Shown here: positions 1 through 8,334 of the stretch, piece after piece
How the letters are laid out: the number at the start of each line of letters is the position of its first letter
How positions within the stretch are numbered: the first letter of the stretch is position 1
Source: a virus
Virus record (IMG/VR): IMGVR_UViG_3300017788_000162
Coordinates: 1 to 24,732 of that record
Reading direction: 5' to 3' (one strand)
DNA: 24,732 nucleotides
Translations under genes and position numbers: made by a program
The notes under the pieces: model-generated
What the model was told of the DNA's origin: nothing
What the model saw: the letters and a program-made list of their open reading frames with translations, nothing else
The model's database searches: none

Positions 1-882
1 CGCACTCTTTGGCTTCATTTCTTGCAGCTGATCCGAATCGCTTAACTCATCAATTCTAAAAGTAGACTTGTCGTACTCTTCATATTGTGACAGTTTTTTC
101 TCTAATTTGTCAATTTTCTTTTGCAACTTTTCAACTTCAGATTTTTTCTTTTCGGTAAAACGTTTTAATCCACCAGATTCTTCAAAGTCTTTATACACTT
201 CATCGTAATAATGTTCTCCCAAAAGTAACATTCTTTTGGCTAACTTTACCGGGTTGTCTTGCAATTCCGCTAATTCTTCTAGAATTTCATTCATTTCCTC
301 TTGAGAGGCATTGTTTAAAAGAAAGTCAAAAGCGCGGACCTTTTTATCCAAAAGTGCATCATCCGTATATTTGCGGATGTTTTCCAGTTCTTTATTACCC
401 ACTTTTAAAATCTTTTGAACGGGGTTTAAATTTTCATAAGGTTCCGGTTCTAATTCCCCATCAACCTCAGACTCTAATAAGGAGAGTACGTCTTTGGCTT
501 CTGCTTCCGTTAAAGTTCCCTCAGCCGTGAAGGATTGCACCTTTTTAAGTGCAGCTTTAAGCTTTTGTGAATTAGTTCTGCCCCACTTCTGGTTCTCGGT
601 TAGGGCTTTTTTAGTTTTTTCGAGTTCTTGTTTAAGTTTATCCATCTCAGAGGGTTTAAGGTTGTCTTCATCCTCTTCTGCATCGCTAATTTCTTTAGAA
701 ACTTTGGATGCTTCTTTTTTGGAGAGTTCTTTTTTTAGAGGCTTGTCTTCTGATTCCTCAACTTTAGGCTTAACCTCCTTTTTTACAAGCTCGTCACGTT
801 CAGTAAATATTTCATCTAAAGCGCTCTTGGATGGTTCTTTATTTTCAGTGACAGCTTCAATATTTTCGACGACTCCAGCCAT
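1..882 (-). CDS. Scaffold-like phage head protein, partial (C-terminus beyond left edge)
   Basis: An open frame of 294 codons begins at ATG 882-880 and reaches the left edge without a stop, so the C-terminus is missing. The start has a strong AGGAGG site about 9 bases upstream and lies one base after the stop of the preceding gene. The protein is very rich in Lys and Glu. It has a charged low-complexity N-terminus (residues 1-80), a helical section with GRTNSQKLKAAL near residue 100, and a coiled-coil-like run near residue 250 (KKKSEVEKLQKKIDKLEKKL). Head-assembly scaffolds are typically acidic, helical and encoded between portal and coat protein, and this gene lies just downstream of a P22-type portal gene. 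Scaffold is therefore inferred from position and composition, not from a recognised domain. A coat protein would be expected next, beyond the left edge. Confidence 0.6.
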   Translation of the reverse strand, partial: MAGVVENIEAVTENKEPSKSALDEIFTERDELVKKEVKPKVEESEDKPLKKELSKKEASKVSKEISDAEEDEDNLKPSEMDKLKQELEKTKKALTENQKWGRTNSQKLKAALKKVQSFTAEGTLTEAEAKDVLSLLESEVDGELEPEPYENLNPVQKILKVGNKELENIRKYTDDALLDKKVRAFDFLLNNASQEEMNEILEELAELQDNPVKLAKRMLLLGEHYYDEVYKDFEESGGLKRFTEKKKSEVEKLQKKIDKLEKKLSQYEEYDKSTFRIDELSDSDQLQEMKPKSA

Positions 883-883
883 C

Positions 884-1246
884 TTAAGGCCCTCCTAATT
901 CGGTTAATTCTCGATACGAAACAAAACTGTTAAATAGATTCCCAGAAAAGTCTGAGAACGCATACAATAAATCCCCTACTTCTAGCGTTAAAGTGGCAGC
1001 GTCTAGCAAATCCAAACGTTCTTTAGGGGATAGAATAATTTTGTTGGCCAGGGTAAATTCAGTAGCATTATCCTGAACCACTTCTCGTAAAATATAAAGC
1101 GATACAATAATATTACCATCCGTTTGATTGGCTAAAACAATGCTATCTAAAATAGAAGTATATTGAGAGCCAAATATTAGCTCTGGCGTACTGGAAATAT
1201 TTAATGTGGGTTGCATTTTAAAATTCACAAAAGGATAAGCAGACAC
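884..1246 (-). CDS. Small putative virion protein between portal and scaffold
   Basis: This 120-residue protein starts at GTG 1246-1244, supported by a strong AGGAGG site five to six bases upstream. That site lies immediately after the portal stop codon (TGA 1259-1257), so the two genes are translationally linked. The sequence looks beta-rich, with alternating hydrophobic residues around residues 20-60 (SILDSIVLANQTDGNIIVSL) and again at residues 85-110. There is no signal peptide or membrane segment. I do not recognise a family. Its place between portal and scaffold suggests a head-decoration or connector protein, but this is inference from gene order only. Confidence 0.6.
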   Translation of the reverse strand: MSAYPFVNFKMQPTLNISSTPELIFGSQYTSILDSIVLANQTDGNIIVSLYILREVVQDNATEFTLANKIILSPKERLDLLDAATLTLEVGDLLYAFSDFSGNLFNSFVSYRELTELGGP

Positions 1247-1256
1247 GGCTCCCTCC

Positions 1257-3053
1257 TCACATATTGGTATAAACCATATTTTGTTGTTGCTCTAACATTT
1301 GCGGAGCAGCATTACTTTGTGCGACTTCGGGTTGTTGTTGCCCCATAAACGCTTGTTTTATTTCGGAAGCCAGCTTTTCATAATCTCGAATGCCTAAGCG
1401 TTTCATCACTTCAGGAGACTGCATAATAAACATCGCATTAGGGTTAGACAGTAAGTTTTCCAGAGCCGCTTTATTCTCATCTAAGGAACTATTGAAATCA
1501 GGCACTTCTTCTACATATAAAGAAATGGGTAAAGTTCGAACATCATTAAAAATAACTTCTTTGCCATGAATGACGCGGGTTAAGTTCAAAATAATAATTT
1601 CGCGCTCTTCTTCCGTTAACACTTGGGTTAAAATATTCTGCTCACCACCACCTTGAATGAGAGATAATAAGAATTTGGCTTCACGTTGCTTCATATCAGC
1701 AAAATTATCAAAAGCAAAAACGTTGTTTCTAACGCTATTGAGCTGACGTTGCTTTTGAGCCACTCCGCTACTGGCATTAGTTTCTCGACCCATTAGGTCA
1801 TCATAAATGCCGGTAACCCTTTGCATCATCATTTCATATTCTTGCAATATTTTTAAGTGCACTTCGGATAAAGGCGCATTTTCTTTTAAATCATATTCGG
1901 TCTGCGATGGCAATACAATGACCGAGTCCGGCATTTTTAATTTCTCAGATAACTGATTAGTGGTCTCGGGTGGTAAAGCGCCTTTAATTACCAATCGACT
2001 GGAATTGGCTAAATACAGGGCTTTAGTAATCCGAACATTGGCATCGCGTTGGATATCCTTCATCGAGTCTAACAACCCATAAGGAACTCCAGTTCTAAAC
2101 CGTCTTTTCCAGACACAAGGAATATAGGTAAAGTCTTGTAAGCTCGGAATATCTGGGTTTAAAGGGCTGTGTTCCAATAAAACATTATCTAAAAATAACG
2201 TTCTTAAAATACGATAAGAATCAATCTCAACAATATCTTTGGGTGAAAGAGCAAGCGCTTCGGCTTTCTCTTCATCAAAGGTCTCAAAATAATAGCCTTG
2301 ATAATCAATGCCCGTGTACGCCTTTTTAGGCTCTTTATATTGCACCTCACACACTAACACCCGGCTTTGTTCATACCCGCTGTAATTAGTGATGTTGGTA
2401 TAGGTGGAGTTTCGGTCTATCAGTTCAGGGGAATAAACGGTTTGACACAAATCAGGATTAGAGAAATCAATCAATTGAGCGGCTTTAGGCCAGATTTTTC
2501 GTACCTGGTCGGGTTCCATCCAACGTTTGCGGCACACAAATTTCATATTGTTATATTGTGGGCTTAAATCATCCGGATCTGGAATGACATTAAAAGGATG
2601 CACATAATCATAATAAAAAATATCATTTTCTTTGTAGAGGTTGCTCCACCCTAACCCACAAATTAGCATATCTCTAAATTTTAAAGAACCTTTATGGGGA
2701 ATTTGTTGGTTCTGTTGGATAAAATACAGATAATGCGTTAACGCTTTAGCCAATTTATCAGATTCAATATTGCCAGAATCATTTTGGCAAGCCACTCTAA
2801 AGCGCGATTGAATCTCCACGCCCGACAAAGAATCAATTCTGCCTTGAATGATGTTTACCGTTAATGGCTTTTGTCCACGTGCTTCTACCGTTTTGATATC
2901 GGAGTCCAACCACTGTCCACTGCCATCATAAAAACCAAAGGCGTCAATGGCTTCGGGTCTCCATTGTAAAATGGAAGGATGTAAATTGGCACGTTGCCAA
3001 TAATTTTGGGCTTTATCTAAGACCGCTTGTTTGGCTGAAGATAGATAGCGCAT
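1257..3053 (-). CDS. Portal protein, P22-like
   Basis: This 598-residue protein is the likely dodecameric portal, the ring at one head vertex through which DNA is packaged and ejected. The N-terminal third has the layout of P22-like portals: a PLTVNIIQGRIDSLSGVEIQ segment (about residues 63-82), then a region running to DYVHPFNVIPDPDDLSP (about 149-165). The central part contains QRDANVRITKALYLANSSRLV (about 335-355). Further on is a Ser/Gly-rich ETNASSGVAQKQRQLNS segment (about 424-440), a conserved feature of this family. The C-terminal tail is rich in Gln and Pro, as is common. The ATG at 3053 has only a weak purine-rich leader (AAAGAGA). It follows a 63-residue gene and precedes the scaffold-like gene. 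Family assignment is from remembered sequence patterns. Confidence 0.85.
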   Translation of the reverse strand: MRYLSSAKQAVLDKAQNYWQRANLHPSILQWRPEAIDAFGFYDGSGQWLDSDIKTVEARGQKPLTVNIIQGRIDSLSGVEIQSRFRVACQNDSGNIESDKLAKALTHYLYFIQQNQQIPHKGSLKFRDMLICGLGWSNLYKENDIFYYDYVHPFNVIPDPDDLSPQYNNMKFVCRKRWMEPDQVRKIWPKAAQLIDFSNPDLCQTVYSPELIDRNSTYTNITNYSGYEQSRVLVCEVQYKEPKKAYTGIDYQGYYFETFDEEKAEALALSPKDIVEIDSYRILRTLFLDNVLLEHSPLNPDIPSLQDFTYIPCVWKRRFRTGVPYGLLDSMKDIQRDANVRITKALYLANSSRLVIKGALPPETTNQLSEKLKMPDSVIVLPSQTEYDLKENAPLSEVHLKILQEYEMMMQRVTGIYDDLMGRETNASSGVAQKQRQLNSVRNNVFAFDNFADMKQREAKFLLSLIQGGGEQNILTQVLTEEEREIIILNLTRVIHGKEVIFNDVRTLPISLYVEEVPDFNSSLDENKAALENLLSNPNAMFIMQSPEVMKRLGIRDYEKLASEIKQAFMGQQQPEVAQSNAAPQMLEQQQNMVYTNM

Positions 3054-3069
3054 AATCTCTTTATATCAT

Positions 3070-3261
3070 TTATGCAGGAATGAGTGCTTTCCACGCTTGT
3101 ACTTCCGCAACGATATCATCAGCCGTTTGCTTCAAAGCTGCACAGATGTCTGGACTGGGTTGTCCATTAAATACCTGAATACCGACTTGTTGAGCATATT
3201 GTGCATCAATCATCATATCCGATAATTTTTTTAAAGCATCTCTATTGGGAATAACATTCAT
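3070..3261 (-). CDS. Small hypothetical protein upstream of portal
   Basis: This 63-residue protein is predicted to be largely helical (DALKKLSDMMIDAQYAQQVG, then a C-terminal helix with DDIVAEVQAWKAL). The ATG at 3261-3259 has a GAGGA site about nine bases upstream. It sits between the tail-fibre cassette and the portal gene on the same strand, so it is probably co-transcribed with the late genes. It has no Cys, no membrane segment and no recognised domain. Nothing in it points to a function. Being small, soluble and late, it could be an assembly chaperone or a minor structural protein. Confidence 0.55.
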   Translation of the reverse strand: MNVIPNRDALKKLSDMMIDAQYAQQVGIQVFNGQPSPDICAALKQTADDIVAEVQAWKALIPA

Positions 3262-3303
3262 AAATTCTTATCCTCAAATATTAATAATACGAATACATTT
3301 ATT

Positions 3304-4713
3304 TTACAATTTTCCTAATTTTTTCTCAAGAATTTTTACTTTTTCCGTTAGCTCTTGGATGGCTAAAATAGTATAACAAAGCAAGGTGTTATAATTAATT
3401 CCTAGGGATGGTATATGAGAAGGCAGGGCTTTTTGAGCCGCATCTAATGGCTTATAGCGGTTAGTGGCATTATCAAAAAGCTCTAATACTTCCTCAGCAA
3501 TAACTCCGACTTGCAACTCATTCATTTTAACTTGTTTGCGATTTCTCTTTTTATCAGAATCACTTTTATTTATTTCATATTTCAGACCATAAGAATAAAT
3601 ATTTAAGCGATTAAGTCTATCCAAGTAATCCTTATGTTCTTTCTTACGAATACTGTGCTTTTTATCTCTAGCGCTAACGACATATGTACCAGAGCCATTA
3701 ATATAAGAGACATAACTTGTCATGCTGGCATTATCTTCATCAGTAAAAATAAACCCCAAAGTATCCAGAGGGTTAATAAACTGCATAAAATCGCCGTTCA
3801 TTACAATAGAAGATGTTTCAGCATTCGCATTGGTTTCTATAATGGTTGAAATGACTGAGTTATAGACATCTAACGCTCTCATATCTAAATGATTGCTGGC
3901 TGGACGAATATAACAGTTATAGGAAGTGTCATAGAAAGAAGTTTTACCGCTATTGTTAGCAATGTCTATTCGTTTGACCCCAGCAGTACCAAATTTCAAT
4001 ATCGCGGTTCCATCTGCCCAGACATAGGCCTCATTCGTGCTATTGTTAAAGCCAAATTGTGCTGAAAGAGTGCCATTGTTTTGCACAATAAAGCCGGCGC
4101 CGGTAGCTGCGGGATTAGTGTTATTCACAATAAACCCACCGGCAGTCGTAACATTCAATGCATTAGTAATGAATTGGCGAGGATTTTCCCAAGTGCCGTT
4201 GCCATTTAAAAAGACCGCATTATTGGCAGGATACCCTTGTAGCCTGTCAATATTTAAATTGCCTGTTGTTGCCGTGTTAATGTCAAAGGTTTTAGCATCA
4301 ACGTAATTTTTATTAACCGCATCAGTACTTGCTGTGGGTGTTGCCAAATTAATAATTTTATTATTATTAAGGCTTACGGCTTTATAAAACATAAAATTAT
4401 CAGAGCTGTTTTCATTAAAGGTCATTAGCTTAGTGCTAACTAAGCCTGAATTAATTTGGTTTTGTTGATACTGCAATAGACTTAAATGAAACATGCCGTT
4501 TACATCGGTGTTTGGCGTGTAATGGCCCATTCTAAAACCGTTATTATTAAAATTTAACCAATCATAATTTAGGTTAGTTGGAGTATTCGTTTGAGGCTGA
4601 TATAGGTTAACCAACTGCAAACTGCCTATTGGTTGATTAAAGATAAATTGTTGGGTATCCCCTAAAATCTTTAAATCAGGCGTTATTCCGCCAACGATTA
4701 CAGTTGTTGCCAT
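3304..4713 (-). CDS. Tail fibre with C-terminal intramolecular chaperone (peptidase S74-like)
   Basis: This 469-residue protein is a probable trimeric host-recognition fibre. The N-terminal part is rich in Asn, Thr and Gln, with short beta-type stretches. Around residue 130 it carries TPTASTDAVNKNYVD, a motif found repeatedly in phage tail fibres. The C-terminal ~115 residues match the S74 / endosialidase chaperone domain. They begin with SARDKKHSIRKK (the family's usual form is near S-D-x-R-x-K-x-x-I), continue through YLDRLNRLNIYSYGLKYE and VGVIAEEVLELF, and end in a helical coil. In this family the domain helps the fibre trimerise and then cuts itself off. The ATG has a GGAGG site four bases upstream and lies inside the end of the preceding 59-codon ORF, in a different frame. 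Whether self-cleavage works here is not known. Confidence 0.85.
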   Translation of the reverse strand: MATTVIVGGITPDLKILGDTQQFIFNQPIGSLQLVNLYQPQTNTPTNLNYDWLNFNNNGFRMGHYTPNTDVNGMFHLSLLQYQQNQINSGLVSTKLMTFNENSSDNFMFYKAVSLNNNKIINLATPTASTDAVNKNYVDAKTFDINTATTGNLNIDRLQGYPANNAVFLNGNGTWENPRQFITNALNVTTAGGFIVNNTNPAATGAGFIVQNNGTLSAQFGFNNSTNEAYVWADGTAILKFGTAGVKRIDIANNSGKTSFYDTSYNCYIRPASNHLDMRALDVYNSVISTIIETNANAETSSIVMNGDFMQFINPLDTLGFIFTDEDNASMTSYVSYINGSGTYVVSARDKKHSIRKKEHKDYLDRLNRLNIYSYGLKYEINKSDSDKKRNRKQVKMNELQVGVIAEEVLELFDNATNRYKPLDAAQKALPSHIPSLGINYNTLLCYTILAIQELTEKVKILEKKLGKL

Positions 4714-4877
4714 ACGACCTCCGTATTATCATTTAATAAGTCCCAGGCTATTTGCAAAGCTTGGAGGTTGATATAAGATTCGCTCGCAAGTGTTTGCCAC
4801 ATTGAGCCATCATAAAATTCTATTTTAACTATAGGTGGAGCTAATTCATCTAAATGGATGTTTTTATTTTTCTTCAT
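4698..4877 (-). CDS. 59-codon ORF, probable tail-fibre module fragment
   Basis: A 59-residue ORF begins at ATG 4877 and ends at TAA 4700-4698, overlapping the first 16 bases of the next fibre gene in another frame. It lies in the same frame as the upstream 230-residue gene and is separated from it only by that gene's TAA stop and one GCA codon. Its core VKIEFYDGSMWQTLASESYI resembles the start of the 230-residue protein (YKLEYTDGANWYSLVTENLL). It also resembles the part that usually follows the LRFN motif in fibre repeats. The Shine-Dalgarno site is weak, so expression may depend on re-initiation or stop-codon readthrough. It could be a small separate protein, a readthrough extension or a relic of a longer fibre. 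Confidence 0.5.
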   Translation of the reverse strand: MKKNKNIHLDELAPPIVKIEFYDGSMWQTLASESYINLQALQIAWDLLNDNTEVVWQQL

Positions 4878-4880
4878 TGC

Positions 4881-5573
4881 TTAGGTTCCATTATTAAATC
4901 TAAGGGTGCCAGCAACAGGGGTTGCCGGACGTTGTACCGTGGAGCCACCGGGGATAGTCATGCCAGCCGTGCCTGGAATAACCGGATTGGCAGTAATGCT
5001 CACCGTGGCAACTCCGCTTGCTGTGGCAACGGTAATTTGATTTGTAGTCCCTACCACCGAGGTAACCCCGGGTTGAGAAAGGGTAACGAAAGTAATATTG
5101 CTAGTACCAATTGCCGTGGGTTGCGCTGAATTTTGCATCCAAGAGGTGGTACTATTTATGGTACCACTTGTGATAACAATAACATTGCCTGGATTCATCA
5201 AATAGAGTGAGTCATAATCTGCCGCTCGAGTGAGCACCCAATTACTACTGGCAGAGCCTATATTGGTAACAACATATACCCCATTTTGAAATTGACTGGT
5301 TTGATCTTTAATTAACACCCTTTGTCCAACCGACAAGCTGATGCCGTCCATAACGAACGCTGCTTGCGTACCCGCATTCGTTAGAGTTGCGCCTACACCA
5401 GCACTACCATTATTGTAGGTGGCATTCAAATTAGAGCCTGTTGTTGCTGCAGTACAGGGTGCCTTTAGCATCATATTGAGCAGGTTTTCGGTTACTAGAC
5501 TATACCAATTGGCTCCATCGGTATATTCCAGTTTATAAACTGGCAAGATTGATTGAAGATTAGGTGTAGACAT
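4881..5573 (-). CDS. Tail-fibre-like protein, 230 residues
   Basis: The protein has a short N-terminal YTDGANW module. A beta-type domain follows that is common in phage fibres: it contains GISLSVGQRVLIKDQTSQ and NGVYVVTNIGSASSNWVLTR (about residues 75-115), seen in proteins that bind or decorate tails. The C-terminus (NPVIPGTAGMTIPGG, then QRPATPVAGTLRFNNGT) ends abruptly where related fibre repeats normally continue. This C-terminus is clearly related to that of the 541-residue protein encoded just upstream. The ATG has a GAGAGGA site about eight bases before it. The protein is probably part of a multi-component fibre or an attachment adaptor for the S74-type fibre encoded downstream. No enzymatic motif is visible. 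Confidence 0.75.
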   Translation of the reverse strand: MSTPNLQSILPVYKLEYTDGANWYSLVTENLLNMMLKAPCTAATTGSNLNATYNNGSAGVGATLTNAGTQAAFVMDGISLSVGQRVLIKDQTSQFQNGVYVVTNIGSASSNWVLTRAADYDSLYLMNPGNVIVITSGTINSTTSWMQNSAQPTAIGTSNITFVTLSQPGVTSVVGTTNQITVATASGVATVSITANPVIPGTAGMTIPGGSTVQRPATPVAGTLRFNNGT

Positions 5574-5603
5574 TTGGTTTTCCTCTCAAATTAAATTTTA
5601 CCA

Positions 5604-7229
5604 TTAATTCCCCATATTTAAACGTAACATTCCAGCCATTAGATTAGCCGGTCTTTGGCTAACATTACCGCTTGGAATAGTCATTGACTGATTGCCAGTA
5701 AAGACTGGATTCGGTTTAAAGGTTGTAACAATCGGTGCATTTAATAATCCGCTGCCAGCCACATCTCCTTGCAAAGTTAATCCCGTGTTTAACAGCGTAT
5801 TTAAATAAGTCTGTGCTTGAGTTGCACTGCCTGCAGCGGCACTCGCCGAGCCTGCGGCATTGGATGCGGAATGGGAAGCATCGGATGCCGAGTCTGAAGC
5901 ATCATCAGCAGAGCTAGAGGCACTACTGGCAGAAGACGAAGCACTGCCTGCTGAAATACCTGCTGCAAGAGCAGAAGCCGCGGCCGCGCCTGCCGATACG
6001 CCTGCGGCACCTGCTGAAGCACTGGCCTCCCCTGCAGCAGCAGTGGCTTCTCCTGCTGCGGTAGTAGCTTCTGTCGCAGAGGTAGCAGCCTCAGTGGCAG
6101 AGGCGGCCGCTTCTTCAGCCGAAGTTGCCGCTTGCTCTGCGGATTGTTGGCATTGTTCCCTAATTTCTTCTAACTGTTGCGCCGTGGCATAATCTTCACC
6201 AGCAATGGCAATTGCAAAAGAACCACCGGCTACAATCTTCGCCATTCCCGTTCCCAGTTCACTTAGCACTTGTGCATTGGTTAAAGTAGCATTTGGCGTT
6301 TTAATAATATAAGTCGCATCGGTGGGCGCAAGGTTAAGTTGTACTTCAACAGGTCGATTGGTTGCATCTCCTTGCCACACTCGACCATTGCTTAAATTCG
6401 GTAAATTTTGTTGTAAAATAGTGGCTCTTGAAACGGGCAAATTATTGGCATCGCCTACAAAGACATTATTGGTAGTTAAATTAACAATGTAGTCAGTACC
6501 AGGAACCGCACGTTGTAACGTTTTACCGGTTTTCTTTAACATGCCGTCTTGAAGATTTTTTAGAAATTGTGCTTTAGGCCAAGTGGCTTGTACTAAAGCA
6601 TCACCCATAATAAATTCACCCGTTAAAAAGCGTAAATTAATTAAAGCAATATCGGCTTCCACACTTAAAAGGGCTGTAGACTCTTCAGGTCTTTGTGAGT
6701 CCGTTCCATGCCAAATTTTTCCGCCAGAAATAGTAATAGGATTGGTAGGATCAATAGGATTCGGAATAGTAATACTTGCGGTGCCAAGGGTTGGTAAATT
6801 ATCAACGGTAATAATCTGACTGGGTGTGGCAATATTGGAGCTATTGCCTATCCATAACTTGCCTGAGGGTAATGTAGGCGTTAAATAGTCCACGTTTGGC
6901 GTGGCTATTTGTACGACCCCAACGTTATTTTTCATTATGCCGTTGGTGAGTTGATTTAAAGCTTGTGCGTTGGGAAGGTTGGCACTGGGTTGTTGCAAAA
7001 TATAAGTGGCATTTAAATCTGGATAGGGTCGTTGCTCGAGATTATCAATCGCGTGTCTTAAGTCAATAATGTCTAATCGAATATCAATTAAAGCGGATGA
7101 GGGCTGTGGTCTATTTTCTCTGTCACCTTCAATCGTGTAATTAACAGGCAAATCGGGAAAAGACTGCCAAAACGCTATATTGCCGCTAACAGGTGAAATC
7201 CAAGGCGAAAAATCAAAATTTAACTTCAT
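5604..7229 (-). CDS. Large tail-fibre protein with Ala/Ser-rich coiled region
   Basis: The 541-residue protein has at least three degenerate internal repeats in its first 350 residues. Each contains an alternating element like ATYILQQPSANLPNAQ-x-L-x(3)-L-x-x-G-(I/M)-x-K followed by a V-x-x-DYL/DYI element. An Ala/Ser/Glu-rich stretch of roughly 110 residues follows (about 360-470; EAAASATEAATSATEATTAA and SASSSASSASSSADDASDSA). Such heptad-like stretches form long trimeric rods in phage fibres. The C-terminus has the same MTIPSGNVSQRP and LRLNMGN ending as the next gene's product. The start overlaps the patatin stop codon by four bases (ATGA), so translation is coupled. It is probably the main shaft of an adsorption fibre. 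Confidence 0.8.
   Translation of the reverse strand: MKLNFDFSPWISPVSGNIAFWQSFPDLPVNYTIEGDRENRPQPSSALIDIRLDIIDLRHAIDNLEQRPYPDLNATYILQQPSANLPNAQALNQLTNGIMKNNVGVVQIATPNVDYLTPTLPSGKLWIGNSSNIATPSQIITVDNLPTLGTASITIPNPIDPTNPITISGGKIWHGTDSQRPEESTALLSVEADIALINLRFLTGEFIMGDALVQATWPKAQFLKNLQDGMLKKTGKTLQRAVPGTDYIVNLTTNNVFVGDANNLPVSRATILQQNLPNLSNGRVWQGDATNRPVEVQLNLAPTDATYIIKTPNATLTNAQVLSELGTGMAKIVAGGSFAIAIAGEDYATAQQLEEIREQCQQSAEQAATSAEEAAASATEAATSATEATTAAGEATAAAGEASASAGAAGVSAGAAAASALAAGISAGSASSSASSASSSADDASDSASDASHSASNAAGSASAAAGSATQAQTYLNTLLNTGLTLQGDVAGSGLLNAPIVTTFKPNPVFTGNQSMTIPSGNVSQRPANLMAGMLRLNMGN
5820..6150 (-). repeat. Ala/Ser-coding degenerate repeat within fibre gene
   Basis: This stretch codes for the Ala/Ser/Glu-rich rod of the 541-residue fibre and is much richer in GC and GCN codons than its surroundings. 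The periodic GCA/GCT/GCC codons also create long open frames on the opposite strand, which are not real genes. Repetitive DNA of this kind is prone to slippage, so rod length may vary between relatives. Confidence 0.7.
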
Positions 7230-8278
7230 GAGAACAGGTGTCCTATAAAGTTAGTAATGGATTCTATATTGTTGCTAAAATACTGCGTTGCGGAGTCCTG
7301 CATGTATTGGATGAATTCAGGATCTGAATTGTCTAATGAGCTGTCAGGCTCTTGGCTTAAATCAATGGGATATTGCAACCTCAAATAGTAAAGATTTTCT
7401 AAAGCGTAGTTAGACAATATCTTTTGTTCAACGGCAACGCCTTCCGGTGGAATAGCCATAGACACATCCATCACCATTTTAATCGTGTTTAGGTTGTCGA
7501 CAGCGCCCTTCAGCGTTGGCTCTCCAGGAATATAACCAATGCTGCCTAATCCAGTTCCAATAGAGAGCACACAAAACTTGTTAATCGCTGGCTGAATCGC
7601 TTTTTGAGCGGACAACGCTAAAGCGGCGGGGTTGTTCAAAAAAATTCCACCATCTACGTAAGCTTCACCATTAAATACCGCTGGCGGAAAATAAACAGGT
7701 GCGGCGCTTGTCGCTAATGCAACATTTGCAGCTAACTCAGTTTGACCACTAAAATACGGAACGATTGAGCTAGAAATATTGGAAAAATAAATGGGTATGT
7801 TTATTGTTTTGCCATTTGAATCAAATCTCTTGAAGGCTGGTACTAAAACATTTGTTTTAAATACACCACTATTGTTGAGTGTGTCAGTGCCGAAATTAGA
7901 ATCAATTAAGCTCTTTAAAGGTGGTTGAGAATACAAAGAACTATAGATACCCGTTAAATAGCCTGTCCATGTCCCATAACTCGCTTGACCGCCACCCGGG
8001 ATTGGATAAGTGCAATTGAAAATTGTTGAAGCGTTGTTTATTAAAAGCTGCTTTACGTAAGTAGGTGTCAGTCCCTTGGTATAAGCTAAAGCTTGTATTC
8101 CGCCTATGGATGTGCCAGCGATAATGTTAAAATACTGGTAGATTTTATCTGCGGGCATTCCAGCCAAAGCACAAAAAAGCTCTAAAAGCCTTGAAGTGAT
8201 AATCCCTCTAACGCCACCACCATCTAATGAAAGAACGTTAATTTGAGGCATGTTTTTTTCTAATGGGCGTTTGTTCAT
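7226..8278 (-). CDS. Patatin-like phospholipase
   Basis: This 350-residue protein is a probable lipid acyl hydrolase. The patatin fold's three signatures are present: the oxyanion-hole loop DGGGVRG (about residues 19-25), the nucleophile elbow GTSIGG with Ser57, and the second dyad residue Asp209 in VDGGIFLNNP. The ATSAAPVYFPP segment just before it (about 190-200) is also typical. There is no signal peptide or membrane segment, so it is probably cytosolic or delivered with the virion or by a secretion system. The chosen start, ATG 8278, has GAAGGTG about 12 bases upstream; an internal Met at residue 10 is an alternative. The gene lies between an outer-membrane protein gene and the fibre genes. 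It could be a lysogenic-conversion effector, an envelope-penetration enzyme or a lysis aid. Confidence 0.88.
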   Translation of the reverse strand: MNKRPLEKNMPQINVLSLDGGGVRGIITSRLLELFCALAGMPADKIYQYFNIIAGTSIGGIQALAYTKGLTPTYVKQLLINNASTIFNCTYPIPGGGQASYGTWTGYLTGIYSSLYSQPPLKSLIDSNFGTDTLNNSGVFKTNVLVPAFKRFDSNGKTINIPIYFSNISSSIVPYFSGQTELAANVALATSAAPVYFPPAVFNGEAYVDGGIFLNNPAALALSAQKAIQPAINKFCVLSIGTGLGSIGYIPGEPTLKGAVDNLNTIKMVMDVSMAIPPEGVAVEQKILSNYALENLYYLRLQYPIDLSQEPDSSLDNSDPEFIQYMQDSATQYFSNNIESITNFIGHLFS

Positions 8279-8333
8279 CGTTTATTAAATCACCTTCTAG
8301 TTCTTTCACTTCTTCCATCGTATTAAGTTTCAT
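8238..8333 (-). CDS. Possible 31-codon overlapping ORF ahead of patatin gene
   Basis: A 31-codon ORF starts with ATG 8333, one base after the stop of the outer-membrane protein gene. It ends inside the patatin gene in another frame. It is short, acidic and without recognisable features. The patatin ribosome-binding site lies within it, so its main role, if translated, may be to couple translation of the two neighbours. It may equally be chance. Confidence 0.25.
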   Translation of the reverse strand: MKLNTMEEVKELEGDLINDEQTPIRKKHASN

Positions 8334-8334
8334 A

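Noticed and set aside
494-898. Rightward 134-codon Ser/Phe/Leu-rich frame at the left edge
   Set aside because: It is the antisense of the Lys/Glu-rich scaffold-like gene, which has a strong ribosome-binding site and adjacency to the portal operon.
5574-5606. Readthrough joining the 541- and 230-residue fibre genes
   Set aside because: The genes are in the same frame, but three further in-frame stops lie between them and the downstream gene has its own ribosome-binding site, so only the 4881 TAA remains a readthrough candidate.
5860-6192. Rightward 110-codon Ala/Glu-rich frame opposite the fibre rod
   Set aside because: It is the mirror of the Ala/Ser-coding repeat in the fibre gene. The GC-rich periodic codons keep the opposite frames open, and there is no ribosome-binding site.
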